NCBI GenBank assembly: GCA_024409185.1
Contig: JAKSUD010000032.1
Location: 1-8,595 of the forward strand
Origin: an archaeon
GTDB taxonomy: Archaea > Methanobacteriota > Methanobacteria > Methanobacteriales > Methanobacteriaceae
DNA length: 8,595 nucleotides
Reading direction: 5' to 3'
Part shown: positions 1 to 6,104 of the stretch, one piece after another
Layout: each line of letters begins with the position of its first letter
Position numbering within the stretch: the first letter of the stretch is position 1
Made by a program: the position numbers and the translations under genes
Notes under the pieces: model-generated
What the model was told of the DNA's origin: nothing
The model's database searches: none
What the model saw: only the letters and a program-made list of their open reading frames with translations

Positions 1-1
1 T

Positions 2-424
2 TTTAAATCTATTGGTATTTTAAAAGATAAAACAAAAGATGGTGAAAATACTTATAATGGAGTTATATCTTTTGATTTAGATTCTTTATTTATTGAAGAA
101 AAAAGTAGATTTACTGGTAAATTGAAAAATTCTTATAATCTTAATTATGATAGTATTTCTGTAAATAAAATTGATAGAAAAGCATTCAATAAATTATGTA
201 TTGATACTTTAGATCATTTCTTAACTCTTCGAGTTACAGATGAGGTGATGCTTGATGAATTTGAGAGAGTTTTGAAATTTAAAGTAACTGGAGAATTAGA
301 TAAAGGAGAAATCTTTGTATCAAATACTACTGATGAGATTAGAAAGTATCATGAGTTATTTAAAGAAGGAATAATTACCGAAGAAGAATTTGAAGCTAAA
401 AAGAAACAGCTTTTAGATTTATAA
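2..424 (+). CDS. SHOCT-domain protein, 3' part only
   Basis: The reading frame is open from position 2, so the gene starts upstream of the window and 140 C-terminal residues are visible. The TTG at 122 is inside this frame and has no ribosome binding site before it, so it should not be taken as the start. The last 28 residues (KYHELFKEGIITEEEFEAKK and on to the stop) match the SHOCT pattern, a short amphipathic C-terminal module with a conserved G-I-I/L-T-E-E-E-F core. The preceding part alternates short beta-like stretches with FKVTGEL- and FDLDSL-like segments and could be a bacterial PH-like domain, a common partner of SHOCT; that is inference. Function is unknown; SHOCT is thought to act in oligomerisation or anchoring. 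The gene converges on the minus-strand TPR gene with a 62-base gap. Confidence 0.75.
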   Translation, partial: FKSIGILKDKTKDGENTYNGVISFDLDSLFIEEKSRFTGKLKNSYNLNYDSISVNKIDRKAFNKLCIDTLDHFLTLRVTDEVMLDEFERVLKFKVTGELDKGEIFVSNTTDEIRKYHELFKEGIITEEEFEAKKKQLLDL

Positions 425-486
425 CTTTTAGGTTTTTAATCTTTAAATTTTAGTATTTAACATAACTTTCATTACTTTCACTAAAA

Positions 487-1332
487 TTAGCTATTTAATC
501 TTTTTTCTATTTTTTCATTTAAATCATCTATAGTTAATTTTATATCTTCATCTTTTGTTAAATTATAAGCTATTTTAAAATAATGTAATGCAGGAACTAC
601 TTTTTTAGCTTCATCTAATTGGAATCCTAAACTTTTACAAATTGTTACTATTTCAATAGCGGGACCATAAGGTAATTCTTTAGATTTTAAATAATCTTTA
701 ATTTCATTAATATTTACATCTTTAAACTCTTTGTCTATAATATTTTCTAAATGTTTTAATTCTTCAATAGCTATTTTTGAATCTTTATCATATTCTTTAC
801 TTAATATTGTTAAATAAGATCCAATTTCATTATCTTCTTTATCAGTTTTTAAATTGTATTTATTAAAATAATAAATAGCTAATTTTCTAAATGATATTCC
901 TAAATCTTCAGGAGTATATGCAAATTTAAATGTTTCAAGAATTATTTTTTCATAATCTGCCCATTTATTTTCATATTTTTTAATTTCACTTAATCCAAAT
1001 AATCCTTTTATATTTGTAGGATTATAATTTATTGAAAGATTAAAACTTTTTTCTGCTTCTTCAATTCTTTCAAATTTAAGTAAGATTTTACCATATGTTG
1101 AGTATAATGTTGAATAATCAAGAATTAATGGATATTTTCTAATAATCTCTTTTTTAATATGTACCTTAAATAAGAATTCTTCAAGCATATTCTTAAATAC
1201 ATATTCTCCTTCTTTATACTCCTTATTTAAATCAATATTTTCTTTAGCTATTTTATAAGCCAATTCATAATCTTTTAGATTTAAAGCGTTTTGTGTTTCA
1301 TTGATTATATCTTGTATTGATTTAATTTCCAT
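487..1332 (-). CDS. TPR-like repeat protein
   Basis: The 281-residue product is rich in Lys, Glu, Ile and Asn and looks wholly alpha-helical. The clearest TPR unit is at about residues 73-106, with the spacing of small and aromatic residues typical of the motif (YGKILLKFERIEEAEKSF, then NPTN before the next helix). Weaker units are likely at about 16-36 (DYELAYKIAKENIDLN) and near the C-terminus at 246-278. No signal peptide or membrane segment is visible, so it is probably a cytosolic adaptor, but its partner cannot be named. The ATG is supported by GGAG on the minus strand (plus 1340-1343), 7 bases upstream. The base composition is noticeably more AT-rich than the ribosomal genes downstream, as for other lowly expressed genes in such genomes. 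It is divergent from the tRNA-Ser gene. Confidence 0.8.
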   Translation of the reverse strand: MEIKSIQDIINETQNALNLKDYELAYKIAKENIDLNKEYKEGEYVFKNMLEEFLFKVHIKKEIIRKYPLILDYSTLYSTYGKILLKFERIEEAEKSFNLSINYNPTNIKGLFGLSEIKKYENKWADYEKIILETFKFAYTPEDLGISFRKLAIYYFNKYNLKTDKEDNEIGSYLTILSKEYDKDSKIAIEELKHLENIIDKEFKDVNINEIKDYLKSKELPYGPAIEIVTICKSLGFQLDEAKKVVPALHYFKIAYNLTKDEDIKLTIDDLNEKIEKRLNS

Positions 1333-1367
1333 ATTTATTCTCCATCATAGTTCTAAATTTTGTTTTT

Positions 1368-1375
1368 TATATAAT
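1368..1375 (-). promoter_or_regulatory. TATA box of the TPR gene
   Basis: On the minus strand TTATATAA is preceded by TGAAAA, which resembles an archaeal BRE. Initiation about 25 bases downstream would fall near 1346, giving a short leader of about 13 bases that still includes the GGAG at 1343-1340. A second TATA-like word (1413-1420) lies further upstream. This was identified by pattern only. Confidence 0.45.
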
Positions 1376-1446
1376 TTTCATTCTATTAGTTGCTTTAAAT
1401 TTTGTTTCTTTCTATATATAATTTTTGATTTATTTGGAGGGTTCTA

Positions 1447-1557
1447 TTGATTTTTCATAAAAAATATTTAAATATTATGAAATTTAATATAATTTTGTTG
1501 TGGTTATTTACAAGTTTTCTTATTTTACCTTATTTCATCAAAACATTTATATACTAG
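1447..1557 (+). CDS. Possible 36-aa single-pass membrane micro-ORF
   Basis: A strong GGAGGG (1436-1441) lies 5-6 bases before a TTG at 1447. The frame runs 36 codons to TAG at 1555. The product begins with a basic segment (IFHKKYLNIMK) and then has one hydrophobic stretch (FNIILLWLFTSFLILPYF) long enough to cross a membrane, ending in IKTFIY. An internal ATG is at 1477. For it: this is the only perfect GGAGG in the non-coding DNA outside known gene starts. Against it: AT-rich random sequence readily encodes Phe, Ile, Leu and Lys, the start is TTG, and the 3' end overlaps the presumed promoter of tRNA-Ser. I do not recognise a family. A TATA-like word at about 1366-1374 is far enough upstream to serve it. 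Confidence 0.25.
   Translation: MIFHKKYLNIMKFNIILLWLFTSFLILPYFIKTFIY
1546..1553 (+). promoter_or_regulatory. TATA box of tRNA-Ser
   Basis: TTTATATA preceded by CAAAACA resembles an archaeal BRE/TATA pair. Initiation about 25 bases downstream (near 1576) would give a precursor with a 5' leader of roughly 28 bases before the mature tRNA at 1604. Confidence 0.5.
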
Positions 1558-1603
1558 TATAAACTTACATAATTATATCATATGTATTATATGTGTTAGA
1601 TAT

Positions 1604-1688
<85 letters not shown>

Positions 1689-1781
1689 TTTATTAGTATA
1701 TTGCAATTTAATAATTCTATTTATTAGGATTATAATTAGTAAATTTTAATTTATTCTTATATTTTAAAATTTATTAATAAC

Positions 1782-1836
1782 TTAAACCTAATTTTATTAA
1801 GCTTTACGAATTAGGTTTAATATTTTGCTCTTTTTT
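1782..1836 (+). terminator. Hairpin plus T-run, possible tRNA-Ser terminator
   Basis: TTAAACCTAATT (1782-1793) is perfectly complementary to AATTAGGTTTAA (1809-1820), with a 15-base loop. It is followed by TATTTTGCTCTTTTTT ending at 1836. Archaeal termination depends mainly on T-runs, so the T6 may be the functional part. The hairpin would separate the tRNA transcript from the ribosomal operon. It could instead be a processing site. Confidence 0.4.
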
Positions 1837-1974
1837 AATTAGTTGAATTTTATAATCTAGCTATGGCTATCTTATGGCAATTTACCATATTCCCGTTCTA
1901 TAGTATAGCATTCAATTAGAGTTTATTAAATTGGTTTTTATTCTGATATTTGCACTCTTAGTTTATTAACTAAG

Positions 1975-1982
1975 TTTTATAT
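1975..1982 (+). promoter_or_regulatory. Candidate TATA box of the rps13 operon
   Basis: TTTTATAT lies just after a 7-bp inverted repeat (1957-1974). Initiation about 25 bases downstream, near 2004, would give a leader of about 70 bases that contains both hairpins at 2014-2063. A competing candidate is ATTTTATAA near 1847-1855, which would give a leader of about 200 bases. The choice is uncertain. Confidence 0.3.
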
Positions 1983-2013
1983 TGTTGAAAAAACTGTGCT
2001 TTAATAAAGCATT

Positions 2014-2064
2014 CGAATCCGCTATTAAACGTCTCGTGGGTTCGCTCTATAAAATATATGGAGG
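2014..2064 (+). promoter_or_regulatory. Candidate translational switch before rps13
   Basis: Two hairpins abut directly. Stem I pairs CGAATCCGC (2014-2022) with GTGGGTTCG (2036-2044): 9 bp including two G-U pairs, with a 13-base loop. Stem II pairs CTCTATA (2045-2051) with TATGGAG (2057-2063): 7 bp including one G-U, with a 5-base loop. The 3' arm of stem II contains GGAG of the rps13 Shine-Dalgarno sequence, so the folded form would block ribosome binding. Because stem II begins at the base after stem I ends, the two could stack coaxially. This was read by complementarity only; no covariation has been checked. Confidence 0.4.
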
Positions 2065-2072
2065 TTACTTTA

Positions 2073-2522
2073 ATGGAAGACGACTTTAAGCACTTAGTGC
2101 GTATTTCCAGAAAGGATGTAGATGGAAATAAGAAAATTGAACAAGCTTTAACTGAGATTAAAGGTGTTGGATTATCCTTATCTAGATCTATCTGTCTTAT
2201 TTTAGGATTAAACGTAGAAGAAAAAATCGGTTATACTTCTGATGAAGATATTGCTAAAATCGAAGCGATTTTAGAAAATCCTCAAGAATTTGACGTCCCT
2301 GATTGGATGTTAAACAGACGTAAAGACTATACTACTGGTGACGATCTTCATTTAATTGAAGCAGATCTTGACATGACTTTAAGAGATGACTTAAACAGAA
2401 TGAAAAAGACCAGAAGTTACAAAGGAAGAAGACACGAAGTCGGTTTACCTGTTAGAGGTCAAAGAACTAAATCTACTTTCAGACACAGTTCTACTGTTGG
2501 TGTAAGCCGTTCTAGAAGATAA
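2073..2522 (+). CDS. rps13: 30S ribosomal protein S13
   Basis: This is the archaeal uS13, a head protein of the 30S subunit that contacts 16S rRNA, the P-site tRNA and the 50S bridge. The 149 residues match the family length. The helix-hairpin-helix core IKGVG is at residues 29-33, and the basic C-terminal tail VRGQRTKST begins near residue 127 and ends in SRSRR. The start is the ATG at 2073, 8 bases after GGAGG (2060-2064). An in-frame ATG at 2058 overlaps that Shine-Dalgarno sequence and would add MEVTL to the protein, so it is unlikely to be used. It is the first gene of the ribosomal cluster; the preceding hairpins may control its translation. Confidence 0.96.
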   Translation: MEDDFKHLVRISRKDVDGNKKIEQALTEIKGVGLSLSRSICLILGLNVEEKIGYTSDEDIAKIEAILENPQEFDVPDWMLNRRKDYTTGDDLHLIEADLDMTLRDDLNRMKKTRSYKGRRHEVGLPVRGQRTKSTFRHSSTVGVSRSRR

Positions 2523-2579
2523 TTAATTGATTTTTTACGATTTATATAAATTTATGATTAAAATTAAGGAGATGTGATT

Positions 2580-3101
2580 ATGGGACATCCAAGAAAAGCA
2601 AGGAAAAAGTATAATACACCACCTCATCCTTGGAATGCAGAAAGAATTAAATCTGAAAACAAATTGATGGCTAAATACGGCTTAAAAAATAAGAAAGAGA
2701 TTTGGAAAGCTGATACTTTAGTTAGAAAATATAGTAGGGAAGCAAGATACTTACTCGGTTTCTCTCAAGACCAAGTTGAAGTAGAGAGAAATGAATTATT
2801 AGGACACTTGAAAAGAACTGGAGTTCTTGATGAAGGTGCTCAATTAGAAAATATTCTTGACTTAACTGTTGAAGACATTTTAAGAAGAAGATTACAAACT
2901 GTAGTTCACCAAAAAGGTTTAGCTAGAACTGCTAAAGAAGCAAGAATGTTTGTTGTACACGGACATATTGCTTTAAATGGTAAAAAAATTAACTCTCCAA
3001 GTTATGTAGTTAAAAGAGGAGAAGAAGACTTAATTGATTTCTATCCATCCTCTCCAGTAGCTAAACAAATTGCTGAATTTAACCAAGCAAAAGAAGAATA
3101 G
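2580..3101 (+). CDS. rps4: 30S ribosomal protein S4
   Basis: This is the archaeal uS4, a primary 16S rRNA-binding protein that nucleates assembly of the 30S body. The 173 residues start with [11 protein letters not shown], as is usual in archaeal S4, and this fixes the ATG at 2580 with GGAG at 2568-2571. The in-frame GTG at 2574 would add only two residues and is rejected. The S4 RNA-binding fold lies at about residues 102-155 ([20 protein letters not shown], then VHGHIALNG). In bacteria S4 represses its own operon by binding the mRNA near the S13 start, which gives interest to the hairpins before rps13 here. The gap to rps13 is 57 bases and to rps11 is 12 bases. Confidence 0.97.
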   Translation: MGHPRKARKKYNTPPHPWNAERIKSENKLMAKYGLKNKKEIWKADTLVRKYSREARYLLGFSQDQVEVERNELLGHLKRTGVLDEGAQLENILDLTVEDILRRRLQTVVHQKGLARTAKEARMFVVHGHIALNGKKINSPSYVVKRGEEDLIDFYPSSPVAKQIAEFNQAKEE

Positions 3102-3113
3102 AAGGTGAAGATT

Positions 3114-3506
3114 ATGGCAAATAATGAAAAATGGGGAATAGTTAATATTTATTCATCCTTTAACAATACTATCTTAACTGTAACAGATATTACTGGAGCA
3201 GAAACCATCTGTCAATGGTCTGGTGGAAGAGTAGTTCGTGCAGACAGACAACAAGCTTCTCCTTTTGCAGCAATGGAAGCAGCTAACAGAGCAGCTGAAG
3301 ATGCAAAAGAAAAAGGTTTTGTTGGATTACACATAAGAGTAAGAGCTCCTGGTGGAAATGGTCCTAGAAGTCCAGGTCCTGGTGCACAAGCAACTATTCG
3401 TGCTTTAGCAAGAGCTGGAATTAAAATAGGTAAAATTGAAGATATAACTCCTATACCTCACGACGGTACTGGAAGACCAGGCGGTAAAAGAGGAAGAAGA
3501 GTATAA
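3114..3506 (+). CDS. rps11: 30S ribosomal protein S11
   Basis: This is uS11, a platform protein of the 30S subunit near the mRNA exit channel. The 130 residues carry the family signature [19 protein letters not shown] at about 72-90 and the basic tail [11 protein letters not shown]. The chosen start is the ATG at 3114 (MANNEKWG), preceded by AAGGTGA (3102-3108). An in-frame GTG at 3105 is part of that ribosome binding site and is rejected. Short spacing on both sides (12 bases after rps4, 12 before rpoD) indicates co-transcription. A minus-strand open frame overlapping its 3' end is a shadow. Confidence 0.97.
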   Translation: MANNEKWGIVNIYSSFNNTILTVTDITGAETICQWSGGRVVRADRQQASPFAAMEAANRAAEDAKEKGFVGLHIRVRAPGGNGPRSPGPGAQATIRALARAGIKIGKIEDITPIPHDGTGRPGGKRGRRV

Positions 3507-3518
3507 GAAGGGTTTAAT

Positions 3519-4361
3519 ATGGAAATTGATGTCAAAAAACAAGATGAAAACGAAATGGTTTTCATAGTCCGTGATGCAGAAGTTCCTTTTGTCAATGCTA
3601 TTAGAAGAAGTGCAATGATGCAAGTTCCTAAATTAGCTATTGAAGATGTTTTTATTGTTAAAAATGACTCTGCAATGTTTGATGAGGTATTAGCTCATAG
3701 ATTAGGTTTAACTCCTTTAGTTTCTGATTTAGAATCTATTGAAGGGTTAGTAATGCCTGAAGAATGTGAATGTGATGCTGAAAAAGGAGAATACTGTCCA
3801 AAATGTAGTGTTTCTTTCACATTAAATGAAGTTGGAGACGGAGACGGAACAACTAAAGTAATTTATTCCGGAGATTTAACTTGTAATGACTCAAAAATTA
3901 AACCAGTATTTGATACCATACCACTTTTAAAATTAAAAGATAATCAAGAAGTTGAATTAGAAGCTGTTGCAAAATTAGGTAGAGGTAAAGAACATGCAAA
4001 ATGGGTTCCTACCACTGTATGTGCTTACAAACAATACCCTAAAATCACTTTTAATGAAGATGAAGATGTTGATTTTGCAGCTGTAGAAGCTTGTCCAAGA
4101 AATGTTTTAGAAGCAAACAAAGAAGAAAACACTATCGAAGTTATTGATATTGAAAATTGTTCTCTTTGTAAAGCTTGTATTAGAGCACAACAAGCATCTG
4201 GTTCTAACTATGTTCAAGTTGGGTATCAAGAAAATGATTTTATATTTAAAATTGAAACTGATGGATCAATGCCTCCTAAAGAGGTTTTATTAAAAGCTTG
4301 TGATGTTTTAGATTATAAAGCAGACGAGTTTATCACATTTAGTAAAGGAGGAAGCAAATAA
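3519..4361 (+). CDS. rpoD: RNA polymerase subunit D (Rpo3)
   Basis: This is the archaeal counterpart of bacterial alpha and eukaryotic Rpb3, which pairs with Rpo11 to form the assembly platform of RNA polymerase. The 280 residues start with the alpha-like dimerisation part, including FVNAIRRSAMMQVPKLAIEDV at 24-44. C83, C85, C93 and C96 form a CxC-x7-CxxC group in the position of the zinc loop of eukaryotic Rpb3. An inserted ferredoxin-like domain carries C192 and C214-xx-C217-xx-C220, four ligands sufficient for one Fe-S cluster. In other archaea this cluster is needed for stable assembly rather than electron transfer. The ribosome binding site is GAAGGG at 3507-3512. The stop overlaps the rpl18e start by one base (TAATG). 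Confidence 0.97.
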   Translation: MEIDVKKQDENEMVFIVRDAEVPFVNAIRRSAMMQVPKLAIEDVFIVKNDSAMFDEVLAHRLGLTPLVSDLESIEGLVMPEECECDAEKGEYCPKCSVSFTLNEVGDGDGTTKVIYSGDLTCNDSKIKPVFDTIPLLKLKDNQEVELEAVAKLGRGKEHAKWVPTTVCAYKQYPKITFNEDEDVDFAAVEACPRNVLEANKEENTIEVIDIENCSLCKACIRAQQASGSNYVQVGYQENDFIFKIETDGSMPPKEVLLKACDVLDYKADEFITFSKGGSK

Positions 4362-4726
4362 TGGCTAGAGAAATTAAGAAAACTAATCCTAACCTTATTG
4401 CACTTATTAAAAATCTTAGAAAACAGTCTTATGATGAAGAAGTAGCTATTTGGAAAGAAGTAGCTATTAAACTTGAAAGATCTTGCAGAAGTCAAGCTGA
4501 AGTAAGTCTTAATCATATTAATAGAAATACTGAAGATGGAGAAACTGTTGTTGTTCCAGGTAAAGTATTATCTGATGGAAATTTAGACCACAAAGTTACT
4601 GTAGCTGCATTAGGATTCACTAAAAATGCGGAAAGCAAATTAGCTAAAGCAGGTTGCGAAGCAATTTCTATTGCTAAATTAGCAGAAGACAATCCTAAAG
4701 GTAGTAATGTTAAGATTATGTTATAA
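4361..4726 (+). CDS. rpl18e: 50S ribosomal protein L18e
   Basis: This archaeal/eukaryotic-type protein of the large subunit (eL18, distantly related to bacterial L15) binds 23S rRNA. The 121 residues include REIKKTNPNLIALIKNL at the N-terminus and the well-conserved VVVPGKVLSDG at about 63-73. GGAGG at 4347-4351 lies inside the 3' end of rpoD, 9 bases before the ATG, and the two genes share one base, so translational coupling is likely. The gap to rpl13 is 18 bases. A minus-strand open frame across the rpoD/rpl18e junction is a shadow of this pair. Confidence 0.96.
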   Translation: MAREIKKTNPNLIALIKNLRKQSYDEEVAIWKEVAIKLERSCRSQAEVSLNHINRNTEDGETVVVPGKVLSDGNLDHKVTVAALGFTKNAESKLAKAGCEAISIAKLAEDNPKGSNVKIML

Positions 4727-4744
4727 GCTTAAGGGGATAGAATT

Positions 4745-5173
4745 ATGATGATTATTAACGGTGAAGGACATATTTTAGGAAGACTTGCTAGTGTTGTTAG
4801 TAAGAAACTTCTTGAAGGCGAAGAGATTGTAGTTCTCAACGCTGAAAAAATAATGTTAACTGGTAATAAAGATTGGGCTTATGCTAAGTACAAACAAAGA
4901 GTAGATAGAAAATCTATTTCTAACCCTCGTGACTTAGGTCCTAAATACCCAAGAAGACCAGAAGATATATTCAGAAGAACTGTAAGAGGAATGTTACCTT
5001 TCAAAAAATCTAAAGGTAAAGTTGCTTTCAAAGGTTTAAAAGCTTTCGTTGGAGTTCCTGAAGAATACGCAGATGTGGAACTTGTAACTATACCAGAAGC
5101 TGAATATAATAACATTAAAAAAGGTATGGAATTAGGAGAAATTTCTAAACTTTTAGGAGCTAAATTTGAATAA
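4745..5173 (+). CDS. rpl13: 50S ribosomal protein L13
   Basis: This is uL13, an early-assembling large-subunit protein that binds 23S rRNA. The 142 residues show the archaeal N-terminus ([18 protein letters not shown]) and the family core VRGMLPFKK at about 80-88, followed by [13 protein letters not shown]. Two ATG codons stand in tandem at 4745 and 4748. The AGGGGAT at 4732-4738 leaves 8 bases from its GGGG to the first ATG, matching the spacing of neighbouring genes, so 4745 is preferred. Starting at 4748 would only drop one Met. It is the last gene of the tightly packed block. An 8-bp inverted repeat (5171-5178/5188-5195) overlaps its stop codon. Confidence 0.96.
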   Translation: MMIINGEGHILGRLASVVSKKLLEGEEIVVLNAEKIMLTGNKDWAYAKYKQRVDRKSISNPRDLGPKYPRRPEDIFRRTVRGMLPFKKSKGKVAFKGLKAFVGVPEEYADVELVTIPEAEYNNIKKGMELGEISKLLGAKFE

Positions 5174-5195
5174 ATCTTTTGATTTATAAGATTTA
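5171..5195 (+). repeat. Inverted repeat over the rpl13 stop
   Basis: TAAATCTT (5171-5178), whose first three bases are the rpl13 stop codon, pairs perfectly with AAGATTTA (5188-5195) around a 9-base loop. There is no T-run directly after it. The rest of the 100-base gap to rps9 holds only AT-rich sequence. The loop includes part of a TATA-like GATTTATA (5181-5188) that could serve as an internal promoter for rps9 with a leader of about 60 bases. Confidence 0.4.
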
Positions 5196-5273
5196 GTTTA
5201 AGTGAGAAATTGACTAATTAAATTGTTGAAATGTTTATGAATTATTTTATAATAAATTATGGAGTGTAATTTT

Positions 5274-5672
5274 ATGAAAGTTGTTCATACTAGCGGTAAA
5301 CGTAAAACAGCTATCGCAAGAGGTACTGTTAAAGAAGGTACTGGTAAAGTTAGAATTAACAAAGTTCCTTTAGAACTTTATTCTCCAGAACTTGCACGTT
5401 TAAAATTAACCGAACCATTAATTTTAGCAGGAGATGTTGCAAATAATGTAGACATCACTATTAGAGTAAATGGTGGAGGAGTTATGGGCCAAGCTGAAGC
5501 TGCACGTATGGTAATTGCTAAAGGTTTAGTACAATGGACTCAAGACATGGATCTTAAAGAAGTTTATACTCAATATGACAGAACCATGTTAGTAGGTGAC
5601 CCAAGACGTTCTGAACCTAAAAAATACGGTGGTCCTGGAGCAAGAGCTCGTAAACAAAAAAGTTACAGATAA
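5274..5672 (+). CDS. rps9: 30S ribosomal protein S9
   Basis: This is uS9, a 30S head protein whose C-terminal tail reaches the P-site tRNA. The 132 residues begin [17 protein letters not shown], as expected for the archaeal family. The S9 signature [19 protein letters not shown] is at 67-85, and the universal end KQKSYR is intact. The start is the ATG at 5274 with GGAGTG at 5261-5266. An in-frame ATG at 5259 overlaps this Shine-Dalgarno sequence and would add MECNF, so it is rejected. The 100-base gap after rpl13 allows an internal promoter. A 40-base stem-loop follows 10 bases after the stop. Confidence 0.96.
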   Translation: MKVVHTSGKRKTAIARGTVKEGTGKVRINKVPLELYSPELARLKLTEPLILAGDVANNVDITIRVNGGGVMGQAEAARMVIAKGLVQWTQDMDLKEVYTQYDRTMLVGDPRRSEPKKYGGPGARARKQKSYR

Positions 5673-5682
5673 GTTTATTTAT

Positions 5683-5722
5683 ACAGTTTGTTGCTAATTC
5701 CTTTGAATTAGTTAAAAACTGT
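5683..5722 (+). repeat. Two-part stem-loop after rps9
   Basis: ACAGTTT (5683-5689) pairs with AAACTGT (5716-5722). Inside it CTAATTC (5694-5700) pairs with GAATTAG (5705-5711) around the loop CTTT, with a 4x4 internal loop between the two stems. It begins 10 bases after the rps9 stop. No long T-run follows at once, so it may protect or mark the 3' end of the rps9 mRNA rather than terminate transcription. Confidence 0.5.
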
Positions 5723-5812
5723 TCTAATTTACTTATTAACTTAGAATATATTATTTAACGGCTTTTAGATTTTTCTATAAGTAGTTACTTAATATTTTTT
5801 AAGATTTTTAAT

Positions 5813-5830
5813 GAAATTTATATTTATAAT
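5813..5830 (+). promoter_or_regulatory. Candidate promoter of rpoN
   Basis: GAAATTTATATTTATAAT resembles an archaeal BRE followed by a TATA box. Initiation near 5845 would give a leader of about 45 bases before the rpoN start. It is the best promoter-like word in the 218-base gap 5673-5890. Pattern only. Confidence 0.4.
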
Positions 5831-5890
5831 GTAATTTGCATTATTTAAATTGTATTTTTACATTATTAAAAAAGGAAATGATGATTTAAT

Positions 5891-6061
5891 ATGATACCTA
5901 TACGATGTATAAGTTGTGGAAAGCCCGTTTCTGCATATTTTGATGAATATCAAAATAGATTAGCTAATGGTGAAGAATCAAAAGCTATTTTAGATGATAT
6001 GGGTATTACAAGATATTGTTGTAGAAGAATGCTTATTACTCATGTTGAAACTTGGGAATAA
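5891..6061 (+). CDS. rpoN: RNA polymerase subunit N (Rpo10)
   Basis: This small gene encodes the archaeal counterpart of eukaryotic Rpb10, a zinc-binding subunit that docks on the Rpo3/Rpo11 platform. The 56 residues start MIPIRCISCGKPVSAYF. They carry the diagnostic zinc ligands C6-xx-C9 and the adjacent pair C43-C44 in RYCCRRM. The sequence between them (residues 18-40, including LDDMGITRYC) is typical of the family. The ATG is fixed by the conserved N-terminus. The ribosome binding site is weak: GGAAATGATG lies from 5874, farther away than in the neighbouring genes. It is flanked by spacers of 218 and 127 bases with inverted repeats, unlike the packed genes upstream. Confidence 0.97.
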   Translation: MIPIRCISCGKPVSAYFDEYQNRLANGEESKAILDDMGITRYCCRRMLITHVETWE

Positions 6062-6104
6062 TTTTTATTTTTAAGTTTTAACTGAAGTTTTGCTATTTTA
6101 ATTT

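Larger units (their letters stand above)
1689..2072 (+). other. Non-coding leader region of the ribosomal operon
   Basis: This 384-base stretch between tRNA-Ser and rps13 holds no convincing gene. It contains a series of inverted repeats in the operon direction: 1782-1793/1809-1820 (12 bp, perfect) with a T6 run at 1831-1836; 1840-1848/1910-1918 (9 bp with one G-U), enclosing three small hairpins; 1957-1963/1968-1974 (7 bp, 4-base loop); 1997-2002/2006-2011 (6 bp); and the pair of hairpins at 2014-2063. The segments 1861-1913 and 2011-2047 contain more G and C than other spacers in the window, which suggests selection rather than filler. The only ORF, 18 codons at 1863-1919, has no ribosome binding site. 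Confidence 0.6.

Noticed and set aside
122..424. TTG at 122 as the start of the first gene
   Set aside because: The frame stays open to the window edge and no Shine-Dalgarno sequence precedes the TTG, so the gene is 5'-truncated by the window.
1942..1945. CTGA as a D box of a box C/D guide RNA in the leader
   Set aside because: No C box (RTGATGA) or terminal stem at a suitable distance.
2014..2044. T-arm-like words CGAATCC...GGGTTCG in swapped order, suggesting a circularly permuted tRNA gene
   Set aside because: Only 17 bases separate the words; there is no room for D and anticodon arms. A hairpin in the rps13 leader explains the complementarity.
2541..2550. TATA-like TTTATATAAA between rps13 and rps4
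   Set aside because: Initiation about 25 bases downstream would fall inside the rps4 ribosome binding site, so it is unlikely to be a functional promoter for rps4.
3405..3623. Minus-strand open frame of 72 codons
   Set aside because: It lies across the rps11 end and rpoD start, has no ribosome binding site, and its Ser/Phe-rich content is typical of an antisense shadow.
4313..4516. Minus-strand open frame of 67 codons
   Set aside because: Antisense to the rpoD/rpl18e junction; low-complexity product and no start signal.
4879..5115. Minus-strand open frame of 78 codons
   Set aside because: Fully antisense to rpl13, with no ribosome binding site or recognisable domain.
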